A stretch of 6,573 nucleotides of DNA from Pseudomonadota bacterium (lineage in GTDB: Bacteria; Pseudomonadota; Alphaproteobacteria; Rhizobiales; Rhizobiaceae): assembly GCA_023422735.1 (NCBI GenBank), contig JAFAGL010000225.1:1-6573 (forward strand), read 5' to 3'. The notes below the pieces were generated by a model. It was not told the origin of the DNA, did no database searches, and saw nothing but the letters and a program-made list of their open reading frames with translations. Both the position numbers and the translations under genes were made by a program. Below, in pieces: positions 1-4,859 of this stretch; position 1 is the first letter of the stretch; each line of letters opens with the position of its first letter.

Positions 1-328
1 TGACAGGCTCAGGGAGCTTGTCGACATCGTAAAGCACATCCGCTGACGCTTCATCAGCATCCGTGCGCGGATGGGTAGCGGAAGGTGTTACAGGGTCTTC
101 GCCTTTAGGTGGCTCATCCAGTTCGGGACTTTCCGACTCATTGCCTAACCCTGGCAATGGCAAAGGAATTCGGTTGACGGATTGCCCGTCCGGATCAACA
201 GCGGGTTGTGAACCCTGAATTTCGCTTAACGCGAAGGCGTGGCTTATCGGCGCAAGGATCGAAAGCGAGGCCAGAAAACACCCGGCTAAGGACAAACAAA
301 GAGCGGAGCTGACGGGATGAGCACGCAT
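1..328 (-). CDS. Exported protein of unknown function, N-terminal part
   Basis: The reading frame opens at an ATG (328-326) and stays open to the window edge, giving 109 residues of a longer protein whose C-terminus is missing. A GGAG Shine-Dalgarno six bases upstream supports this start. Residues 10-33 are a hydrophobic signal segment ending in SHAFA-LSE, which fits signal peptidase I cleavage after A31 or A33. The signal also contains L-A-G-C (14-17), a lipobox match, but hydrophobic residues continue after the Cys, so a secreted or periplasmic protein is more likely than a lipoprotein. Residues 40-95 are rich in Pro, Glu, Asp and Ser and look like a disordered linker. The last visible stretch, VLYDVDKLPEPV, resembles the start of a conserved domain that I recall from hypothetical exported proteins of Rhizobiales. 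That resemblance is recall only. The gene lies 54 nt after the 383-652 gene on the same strand and may be cotranscribed with it. Function unknown. Confidence 0.8.
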   Translation of the reverse strand, partial: MRAHPVSSALCLSLAGCFLASLSILAPISHAFALSEIQGSQPAVDPDGQSVNRIPLPLPGLGNESESPELDEPPKGEDPVTPSATHPRTDADEASADVLYDVDKLPEPV

Positions 329-382
329 CGGGCTCTCCAAGACTGCAAAGGACGCGCAAACGCGCGACGTAGGAACTTGCGA

Positions 383-652
383 TTAGTGGCGAAACTGATT
401 TTGCTGAAACTCGCCTGCTTCTACGCGTTCGCGCATGCGATCCAGCAAAGCAAAGGCGGCTTCATCTCCTGAAACCCGCAGCAGCTCTTCCAAAGCTGTA
501 GCCAAGGCGGTTTCCGCCATGATTTCCGGTTCAATACCGGCTGAAATGCCGTCCGCCCACGCTTCGCTGTGGCTTTCCACAGCGGTCAACCGCTTTTCTT
601 CGCGGATCATGGCGTCGATATCGCTGCGGCCTGGTTCCATATCTGCCAACAT
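383..652 (-). CDS. Conserved-type hypothetical protein, 89 residues
   Basis: This is a small soluble protein with no signal peptide, membrane segment or cysteine. It is predicted mostly helical: a charged N-terminal helix (about residues 9-30, DIDAMIREEKRL), then AWADGISAGIEPEIMAETAL (31-50) and a long amphipathic helix (53-80) with LLRVSGDEAAFALLDRMRERV. The sequence has the feel of a Rhizobiales conserved hypothetical family, but I cannot name a domain, and no function is assigned. The start is uncertain. The first ATG (652-650) has only AGG immediately before it, while an in-frame ATG four codons later (640-638) has AGGA 11 nt upstream. The region upstream carries a CtrA-like TTAA-N7-TTAA site 56 nt before the start, so cell-cycle control is possible. 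The exported-protein gene follows on the same strand after 54 nt, and the two may be one transcript. Confidence 0.8.
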   Translation of the reverse strand: MLADMEPGRSDIDAMIREEKRLTAVESHSEAWADGISAGIEPEIMAETALATALEELLRVSGDEAAFALLDRMRERVEAGEFQQNQFRH

Positions 653-706
653 CCTGTGTGCCTAAACTGTCTCCCGGAAGCAACACCGGGTGGACATGAT
701 GATTTG

Positions 707-725
707 CTTTAATGTCCCATTAAAG
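707..725 (-). promoter_or_regulatory. Candidate CtrA binding site within a perfect inverted repeat
   Basis: The bases CTTTAATG-TCC-CATTAAAG form a perfect inverted repeat with 8-base arms and a 3-base centre. Inside it, 709-723 reads TTAA-N7-TTAA, which is the full-site consensus of the alphaproteobacterial cell-cycle response regulator CtrA. It lies 56 nt upstream of the minus-strand start at 652, a suitable distance for promoter control of that gene. A TTAACCAT octamer, a half-site form known in Rhizobiales, lies 36 bases farther upstream. The alternative reading as a terminator for the gene ending at 784 is weaker, because no T run follows on the minus strand. Binding itself is inference. 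Confidence 0.45.
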
Positions 726-760
726 GTTTAGCACAGTCTGGCGAGTCTGCATCGGTTGCG

Positions 761-768
761 ATGGTTAA
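761..768 (-). promoter_or_regulatory. Candidate CtrA half-site, TTAACCAT
   Basis: Read on the minus strand, these eight bases are TTAACCAT, the extended half-site associated with CtrA in rhizobial and Brucella-type bacteria. It follows a short T run and lies between the stop of the TIGR02301 gene (784) and the stronger TTAA-N7-TTAA palindrome at 709-723. Alone it would be a weak match. Its value comes from sharing a 131-bp intergenic region with the full site. Confidence 0.25.
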
Positions 769-783
769 AAAGTAAACTGTGTC

Positions 784-1167
784 TTAATTGCCAAACCTTG
801 CGGCAGTTTGGCTTGCCAGGTCTTCTCCTTCGTTCCGATAGCGCATCAAGGCCGCCTGCGCGGAATCGGTGCAACCCGAGTAAACGCTGGCAAAAGAGCG
901 ATATCCACGATTAAAATTCGCAACGAAACGAGCCTTACGCGCGTCGTCTGGGGCTTCTGCGGTCAGCAACTTTTCCATTAATCCGCGCCAGCGGGTCTTT
1001 TCTTGTCCACAGAGATTGTCGAGATAGTGCAATGAACCAAGCACTTCCGACAGGCGCATGAGTGCCGGCTCGAAGGGCGCTTCAGCAGCGCGGGCTGTTG
1101 GTGGTGCACTAAGGCTGATGGCTAGGAACAAGGCGGGCAGGGTGAGACGGCGGATCATGTTTTCCAT
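784..1167 (-). CDS. Exported TIGR02301/DUF2385 family protein
   Basis: This 127-residue protein has a signal peptide: IRR at 5-7, a hydrophobic core LPALFLAISLS (10-20), then PPTARA with cleavage expected after A27. The mature part carries the features I recall for TIGR02301 (DUF2385): FEPALMRLSEVLGSLHYLDNLCG (32-54), an alpha-helical middle with AEAPDDARKARFVANFNRGYRSF (70-92), and YSGCTD (96-101), ending RFGN. Its only cysteines, C53 and C99, probably form a disulfide in the periplasm. The family is widespread in Alphaproteobacteria and has no known function. The ATG lies 5 nt after the Nudix stop codon, with AGG four bases upstream, so the two genes are surely cotranscribed. An in-frame ATG three codons later (1158-1156) would give a more typical short signal-peptide N-terminus (MIRRLTL) and is a possible alternative start. 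Confidence 0.88.
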   Translation of the reverse strand: MENMIRRLTLPALFLAISLSAPPTARAAEAPFEPALMRLSEVLGSLHYLDNLCGQEKTRWRGLMEKLLTAEAPDDARKARFVANFNRGYRSFASVYSGCTDSAQAALMRYRNEGEDLASQTAARFGN

Positions 1168-1172
1168 TCTGC

Positions 1173-1607
1173 CTAACTATCTTGATGCTTTGAAGGCAGC
1201 ACACCGCACCTGCTCCAATCGAGAATCTCCTGCGCGATTTCGATTGTCGACGGTGTGACCTGAATTCCAGCCATCTGACCAATTGTGAACCAGCCCAGAT
1301 CTGCCGCGTCATCACCCGCAATCGCGACCGTGTCACCAAGCTTGGTCGCACTGAATATATGGAGATCGAAACAGCCCCACTCGCCATCTAGGCGAAGCAT
1401 GCGTACCACGCGATAATTGCGAGCAGACAATTGCGTTTCTTCCAGCAATTCTCGCTCCACAGCGGATTGGAGGCTTTCACCAGCCTCAACCTTACCGCCA
1501 GGAAACGCCCAATAATCCTTGCTTGGCGCTCGCCCGCGTTTCACGAGCAAAAATCTGTCGCCATCACGCAATGCGACGGATACGGCTGGAATCGGTGCAT
1601 TTTCCAT
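1173..1607 (-). CDS. Nudix hydrolase, probable nucleotide-pool or ADP-ribose type
   Basis: A 144-residue single-domain Nudix protein. The Nudix box spans residues 38-60: G38, E44, then R52-E53-L54-L55-E56-E57, which supply the Mg-binding and catalytic glutamates. W33-x-F-P-G-G (33-38) precedes it as usual. One departure from the GX5EX7REUXEEXGU consensus is Q59 where Gly is expected. These enzymes hydrolyse nucleoside diphosphates linked to another group, such as oxidised dNTPs, NADH or ADP-ribose. The substrate cannot be told from sequence; the small size and VALRDGDRFLLVKRG opening resemble MutT-like or ADP-ribose pyrophosphatase-like enzymes. The ATG is the first possible start, since an in-frame TAG lies four codons upstream. 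Its Shine-Dalgarno (AAGG, about 12 nt away) is weak. The gene is divergent from the SRAP gene, and the TIGR02301 gene follows 5 nt downstream. Confidence 0.92.
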   Translation of the reverse strand: MENAPIPAVSVALRDGDRFLLVKRGRAPSKDYWAFPGGKVEAGESLQSAVERELLEETQLSARNYRVVRMLRLDGEWGCFDLHIFSATKLGDTVAIAGDDAADLGWFTIGQMAGIQVTPSTIEIAQEILDWSRCGVLPSKHQDS

Positions 1608-1674
1608 TGCACGACACTACCTTAGGAAATGCCCGTCCAACAGGGCAACTGCGTGCCAAGAGCGGATTTGAAAG
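1608..1674. promoter_or_regulatory. Divergent intergenic region with inverted repeat
   Basis: These 67 bases must hold the promoters of both the Nudix gene (leftward) and the SRAP gene (rightward). I see no clear -35/-10 pair. An inverted repeat, TGCCC-N8-GGGCA at 1630-1647, sits near the middle and is a possible shared operator. No alphaproteobacterial LexA box (GTTC-N7-GTTC) is present, so SOS control is not supported. Confidence 0.4.
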
Positions 1675-2433
1675 ATGTGCGGACGCTTCACCTTGATTGC
1701 GACGCCGGAAGAGGTCGAAGAAGCTTTTGCGCTGATTGACCTCGATGCATTTCCGGCCCGCTACAATATCGCACCGACCCAGCCGATCCTCGTGGTGGTT
1801 TCTGCGCCAGCCCGCGAACCGGGTTCAAACCTTCCCGACCGCGAAGCGCTTCTGGTGCGCTGGGGCTTCATACCGTCATGGGCGAAGAATCCAGGCGACA
1901 TGCCGTTGATGATCAACGCGCGAGCCGAAACGGCTGAAACGAAACCCGCTTTCAAAACCGCGATGCGTCATCGTCGAGTACTGGTTCCCACCACCGGTTT
2001 TTATGAATGGCGCCGTGAGAGGCAGGAAAAACAAGCTTACTTCATTCGCCCGAAAGCGGGAGGGATCATCGCCTTTGCCGCGTTAATGGAAAGTTTCAGT
2101 GAGCCGGGCGGCTCGGAAATCGACACTGCCGCAATCCTCACAACGGGTGCGAGCCCTGATCTTGCCGCTATTCATGACCGGATGCCCGTAGTGATAATGC
2201 CGGGTGATTTCGCGCGCTGGCTCGACTGTCGCACGCAGGAACCGCGCCATGTGGCAGATTTATTGAAGCCGGCGCAGCCGGATTTCTTTGAGGCGATCCC
2301 TGTATCGGATCGCGTCAACAAGGTTGCCAATACCGGCCCGGACCTTATCGCGCAGGTCGAGGCAAAAACGGTCATGCCGCGTCCAAAACAGAAGCGGGAT
2401 GGCGAACCATCAACGCAGCTGCGCCTTTTCTGA
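1675..2433 (+). CDS. SRAP-domain protein (YedK/HMCES type)
   Basis: A 252-residue SOS response-associated peptidase (SRAP) protein. The family forms a stable thiazolidine crosslink with abasic sites in single-stranded DNA and so shields them during replication; its older 'peptidase' name reflects removal of the initiator Met. All the hallmark residues are visible: C2 after the initiator Met (MCGRFT), N81 in LMINARAET, E111 in GFYEWRR, and H167 in AAIHDRMPVV. The RWGFIPSWA motif (62-70) and YNIAPTQPI (30-38) also fit. The length is usual for the bacterial family, and the C-terminal tail (about 235-252) is basic and variable. The start is fixed by C2, which must become the N-terminus; its Shine-Dalgarno is weak (GGA eight bases upstream). 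The gene is divergent from the Nudix gene and converges on the 57-residue gene with 5 nt between stops, leaving no room for a terminator. Confidence 0.95.
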   Translation: MCGRFTLIATPEEVEEAFALIDLDAFPARYNIAPTQPILVVVSAPAREPGSNLPDREALLVRWGFIPSWAKNPGDMPLMINARAETAETKPAFKTAMRHRRVLVPTTGFYEWRRERQEKQAYFIRPKAGGIIAFAALMESFSEPGGSEIDTAAILTTGASPDLAAIHDRMPVVIMPGDFARWLDCRTQEPRHVADLLKPAQPDFFEAIPVSDRVNKVANTGPDLIAQVEAKTVMPRPKQKRDGEPSTQLRLF

Positions 2434-2438
2434 CGCCA

Positions 2439-2612
2439 TCAGGCGGTACGGCGTGCTTTCAGGGCCTCGGCCTTCGCCCCTTCGTGCTCTTTCATCTTGC
2501 AGGCCAGCGCGCCCAGGATCGCAGCAGGGCCGATCTTGCGGTACTGGTCTGTCAGCTGGACGGCCTCATGAGGTTGCGTCTTGCGGACTGGGGCGGGTTG
2601 GTTGCTGGACAT
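2439..2612 (-). CDS. Small hypothetical protein, 57 residues
   Basis: The frame runs from ATG at 2612 to TGA at 2441-2439. It is preceded by a good purine-rich ribosome site (GAGAGAG, 2625-2619) six bases upstream, which supports translation. The product begins MSSNQPAPVRKTQPHEAVQL, a polar N-terminus, followed by a helical stretch LTDQYRKIGPAAILGALACK (20-39) and a charged, Ala/Lys/Glu-rich tail ending KARRTA. There is one cysteine (C38) and no signal peptide or membrane segment. I recall similar short Rhizobiales hypothetical proteins with an HEAxQLxxQYRKIG segment, but I cannot name a family or function. It is cytoplasmic by prediction. The gene lies tail to tail with the SRAP gene with 5 nt between the stops, and its own upstream region is the large gap before cysS. 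Confidence 0.7.
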   Translation of the reverse strand: MSSNQPAPVRKTQPHEAVQLTDQYRKIGPAAILGALACKMKEHEGAKAEALKARRTA

Positions 2613-2664
2613 TTGTCGCTCTCTCGCGGCGCGTGTGGGTTGAACCTGAGATGATGTTGGCCGA

Positions 2665-2675
2665 TTTGGACCAAA
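2665..2675. repeat. Short palindrome, possible operator of the 57-residue gene
   Basis: TTTGG-A-CCAAA is a perfect palindrome with 5-base arms, lying 53 bases upstream of the minus-strand start at 2612, where an operator could act. It is too short to assign to a regulator family, and chance is a fair explanation. Confidence 0.2.
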
Positions 2676-2760
2676 CCGTGTCTAATTTCCGGCCTTAATA
2701 GTTTGCCACGGTAACTCTTTGCTTCGATGTTTAATAATTCCCTATCGAGCCGTAGTATTC

Positions 2761-2880
2761 ATGCTTAATGCAAACTTATTGCTCTGGCGCGCAAAGCGCT
2801 TGCCAAGGCTTAAACCCCGAGCCATAAAGCACGGTATGAGAACGGCTTTCGCAATTTGCGGGATTTGCATTATCGGCTAG
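2761..2880 (+). other. Possible small reading frame or cysS leader peptide
   Basis: A plus-strand frame of 39 codons runs from ATG 2761 to TAG 2878-2880. A shorter version from the inner ATG at 2836 encodes 14 residues, MRTAFAICGICIIG, with two cysteine codons close together and a stop overlapping the foot of a hairpin (2875-2893). The stop lies 105 bases before the cysS start. A Cys-containing leader before a cysteinyl-tRNA synthetase gene would fit attenuation by Cys-tRNA level. Neither start has a good Shine-Dalgarno and the hairpin lacks a proper T run, so this may be only a chance frame. Confidence 0.2.
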
Positions 2881-2893
2881 CGCTTCGCTGGTC
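2875..2893 (+). other. Hairpin in the cysS leader region
   Basis: GGCTAGCG-CTT-CGCTGGTC can pair as an 8-bp stem with two G-U pairs and a 3-base loop. A run of four T follows only after six more bases (2900-2903), so it is not a classic intrinsic terminator. It overlaps the stop codon of the small Cys-containing frame, which makes an attenuator role conceivable. Confidence 0.25.
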
Positions 2894-2974
2894 CGGTCGT
2901 TTTCGCCTTCTCCTCACAGACGAAACAAACGCCCCGGCCAGCAGGCAGGTGGATATGCGCGCATGTGCGGAACG

Positions 2975-2980
2975 AAGGGA
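2975..2980 (+). promoter_or_regulatory. Ribosome binding site deciding the cysS start
   Basis: AAGGGA sits five bases before the ATG at 2986 and is a strong Shine-Dalgarno. It rules against the in-frame GTG at 2965, which lies upstream of it, and favours 2986 over the ATG at 2980, which overlaps it. Confidence 0.7.
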
Positions 2981-2985
2981 TGACA

Positions 2986-4404
2986 ATGGCTGACACACAG
3001 CTCCGGTTCTATAATACGCTGACCCGCTCGAAGGATGTCTTCGCGCCGATCGACCCAGACAATGTGCGCATGTATGTCTGTGGTCCGACGGTTTACGACT
3101 TCGCACATATCGGCAATGCGCGGCCGGTCATCGTGTTCGATTTGCTGAACCGTCTCCTGCGCCATGTTTATGGTGCGGACCATGTCACCTATGTCCGCAA
3201 CATCACGGATGTGGATGACAAGATTAACGCGCGGGCATTGCGTGATTATCCTGATCTTCCGCTCAACGAGGCGATCCGCAAGGTTACGGAGAAAACCGCA
3301 AACCAGTTCCATAAGGATGTCGCGGCGCTCGGCTGCTTATCCCCCGACCACGAACCGCGCGCGACCGAATTCGTGCTGCCGCGTGAAGATGGCAAGGTGG
3401 ATATGGTAAGCCTTATCCAGTCTCTCATCGAACGCGGGCATGCATATGCCGCACAAGGAGAAATCCTGTTCGATATTGGCTCGATGCCTGCATATGGAAA
3501 GCTGTCGCGCCGTCCGCTTGACGAGCAGCAGGCCGGTGCCCGCATTGCCGTCGATGCCCATAAGAAGAACCCGGGCGATTTTGTCCTGTGGAAGGCGTCG
3601 TCGGAGGAAGAGCCGGGCTGGGATGCGAGTTTCACCATTGATGACACAGCGCTCGCCATCCGTGGACGTCCGGGCTGGCATATTGAATGCTCGGCCATGT
3701 CTGCGGCCTATCTCGGCGAAGTGTTCGACATTCACGGCGGCGGGCTCGACCTGATCTTTCCGCACCACGAAAATGAGATCGCCCAGTCGTGCTGCGCGCA
3801 TAACCGCGACGTTATGGCCAATGTCTGGATGCATAACGGTTTCTTGCAGGTCGAAGGGCGTAAGATGTCGAAAAGCGAAGGCAACTTCGTCACGATCCAC
3901 GACCTTCTGCACACCGAGAGCTTCGGTGGCCGCAAATGGCCAGGCGAGGTGCTGCGTCTGGCGATGCTCAAGACCAGCTATCGCGAGCCGATTGATTTCA
4001 CCGTCGCAAAACTGGAAGAAGCCCTGCGCGAGATCGAGCGTTGGGAGCGTCAGGCGAAAGGCGTCACGCCTGCATCAGCACCCGATAGCGGCGTGTTGGC
4101 GGCACTTGGTGATGATCTGAACGTCAACGAAGCCTTTGTCCGCATCCACGCCCTCATGAATGAAGGCCACGCCGATGCGGCTCTAGCGTCGCTCAGCCTT
4201 CTTGGCATTAATCCGGTTCGCGAGGATACTGACGACGCCGGGATCGCCGGGATCGTCCAACGCCGCCTTCATCTCATTCGCGAAAAGAACTGGGCGGAAG
4301 CCGACAAGATCCGCGACGAGTTGCTGGCCAAGGGCATTCAGCTCAGGGATGGAAAGAACCCGGAAACCGGCGAGCGCATAACGACCTGGGAGGTAAAGCG
4401 ATGA
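2986..4404 (+). CDS. cysS: Cysteinyl-tRNA synthetase
   Basis: CysRS charges tRNA-Cys with cysteine in two ATP-driven steps in the cytoplasm. From the chosen start (MADTQLRFYN) it has 472 residues, slightly longer than the 461 of E. coli. Class I signatures are clear: HIGN at 41-44 and KMSKS at 293-297. The zinc site that selects cysteine is complete by alignment to the known ligands: C32 (VCGPTVYD), C235 (IECSAM), H260 and E264 (FPHHENE). DVDDKI (75-80) and GRPGWHIECS are also typical. The C-terminal anticodon-binding part ends in a tail, LRDGKNPETGERITTWEVKR, of the kind I recall from rhizobial CysRS. Between W212 and G227 there are 14 residues (DASFTIDDTALAIR) where I recall about six in E. 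coli, so there is a short insertion before the third zinc-side motif. The start is set by AAGGGA at 2975. The stop overlaps the next gene by 4 nt. Confidence 0.97.
   Translation: MADTQLRFYNTLTRSKDVFAPIDPDNVRMYVCGPTVYDFAHIGNARPVIVFDLLNRLLRHVYGADHVTYVRNITDVDDKINARALRDYPDLPLNEAIRKVTEKTANQFHKDVAALGCLSPDHEPRATEFVLPREDGKVDMVSLIQSLIERGHAYAAQGEILFDIGSMPAYGKLSRRPLDEQQAGARIAVDAHKKNPGDFVLWKASSEEEPGWDASFTIDDTALAIRGRPGWHIECSAMSAAYLGEVFDIHGGGLDLIFPHHENEIAQSCCAHNRDVMANVWMHNGFLQVEGRKMSKSEGNFVTIHDLLHTESFGGRKWPGEVLRLAMLKTSYREPIDFTVAKLEEALREIERWERQAKGVTPASAPDSGVLAALGDDLNVNEAFVRIHALMNEGHADAALASLSLLGINPVREDTDDAGIAGIVQRRLHLIREKNWAEADKIRDELLAKGIQLRDGKNPETGERITTWEVKR
4388..4393 (+). promoter_or_regulatory. Strong ribosome binding site inside the cysS end
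   Basis: GGGAGG within the last codons of cysS lies seven bases before the GFA gene's ATG. Together with the ATGA overlap it indicates that the GFA gene can be translated efficiently from the cysS message. Confidence 0.75.
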
Positions 4405-4847
4405 GCCTGGATAACAAACCGATTTACAGTGGCGGCTGTCAGTGCGGGGCTGTTCGTTTCCGCATCGAAGGGGCGATCGAGCGTGCTTCGGTCTGCCATT
4501 GCCGCATGTGTCAGAAGGCATTCGGCAGCTTCTACGCTCCGCTTGCCACCGTTGCGCATGGAACGTTGACCTGGACGCGCGGCGAGCCGAAATATTTCCG
4601 CTCCTCCGACATCGCCACGCGCGGCTTCTGTTCCGAATGCGGCACGCCGCTCAGCATGGAGGATGCTGATGGCGTGGGGTTGGCGATTGGTGCGTTCGAC
4701 GATCCGGCATCCGTCGTGCCCAACAAGCAATGGGGCATCGAAAACAAGCTGCCTTACGCCGATACGATCCCCGATTTGCCGGGTTTTGAAACGGATACGG
4801 GCGAAGTCCGCTCGTTCCAGCATCCCGACCACGATACATATAACTGA
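4401..4847 (+). CDS. GFA/CENP-V domain zinc protein
   Basis: A 148-residue protein made of a single GFA domain (family of glutathione-dependent formaldehyde-activating enzyme, Gfa, and centromere protein V). The zinc ligand pattern is complete: GGCQCG gives C13 and C15, VCHCRMC gives C32, C34 and C37, and FCSECGTPL gives C77 and C80. In Gfa these sit around a structural zinc and a second, labile zinc that could bind glutathione adducts. Most small GFA-domain proteins have no proven activity, so a formaldehyde or S-hydroxymethylglutathione substrate is only a family-based guess; 'GFA family protein' is the safe name. There is no signal peptide, so it is cytoplasmic. The start is firm: GGGAGG seven bases upstream and ATGA overlap with the cysS stop, meaning translational coupling. 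pip follows 12 nt after the stop. Confidence 0.92.
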   Translation: MSLDNKPIYSGGCQCGAVRFRIEGAIERASVCHCRMCQKAFGSFYAPLATVAHGTLTWTRGEPKYFRSSDIATRGFCSECGTPLSMEDADGVGLAIGAFDDPASVVPNKQWGIENKLPYADTIPDLPGFETDTGEVRSFQHPDHDTYN

Positions 4848-4859
4848 CCGGACCACATC

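Larger units (their letters stand above)
2613..2985. other. Long intergenic region upstream of cysS
   Basis: About 370 bases without a convincing gene, visibly more AT-rich between 2640 and 2780 than the flanking coding DNA. It must hold the promoter for the 57-residue gene (leftward) and for cysS (rightward), though no clear consensus promoter stands out. Visible elements are a short palindrome TTTGG-A-CCAAA (2665-2675), a GCGC-AAA-GCGC mini-hairpin (2789-2799), a small plus-strand frame ending at 2880 with a Cys-Gly-Ile-Cys peptide, and a hairpin at 2875-2893. A T-box is not expected in this group and none is seen. Confidence 0.6.

Noticed and set aside
673..690. CCCGG-N8-CCGGG hairpin as a terminator
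   Set aside because: Only 5 bp of stem and no T run on either strand; it also lies just before the 383-652 gene, where a terminator would be out of place.
750..771. CATCG-GTTG-CGATG hairpin near a T run as terminator of the TIGR02301 gene
   Set aside because: On the minus strand the T run comes before the hairpin, not after it, so the order is wrong for an intrinsic terminator.
663..780. Direct repeat TAAACTGT at 663-670 and 773-780
   Set aside because: Eight bases only, in AT-rich intergenic DNA, with no flanking similarity or duplication that would suggest a mobile element or a regulator site pair.
1608..1674. LexA (SOS) box for the SRAP gene
   Set aside because: No GTTC-N7-GTTC or its complement is present in the intergenic region, despite the family's SOS name.
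2288..2698. Plus-strand frame of 136 codons overlapping the SRAP end and running beyond
   Set aside because: It overlaps the SRAP C-terminus in another frame and then lies antisense to the better-supported 57-residue gene; composition is Arg/Ser-rich and not protein-like.
2765..2779. CtrA site upstream of cysS (TTAA-N7-TTAT)
   Set aside because: One mismatch in the second half and a position more than 200 bases from the cysS start; AT-rich sequence makes such near matches common.
3337..3912. Minus-strand frame of 191 codons inside cysS
   Set aside because: It lies wholly antisense to conserved CysRS sequence including the zinc-site and KMSKS motifs; a shadow frame.
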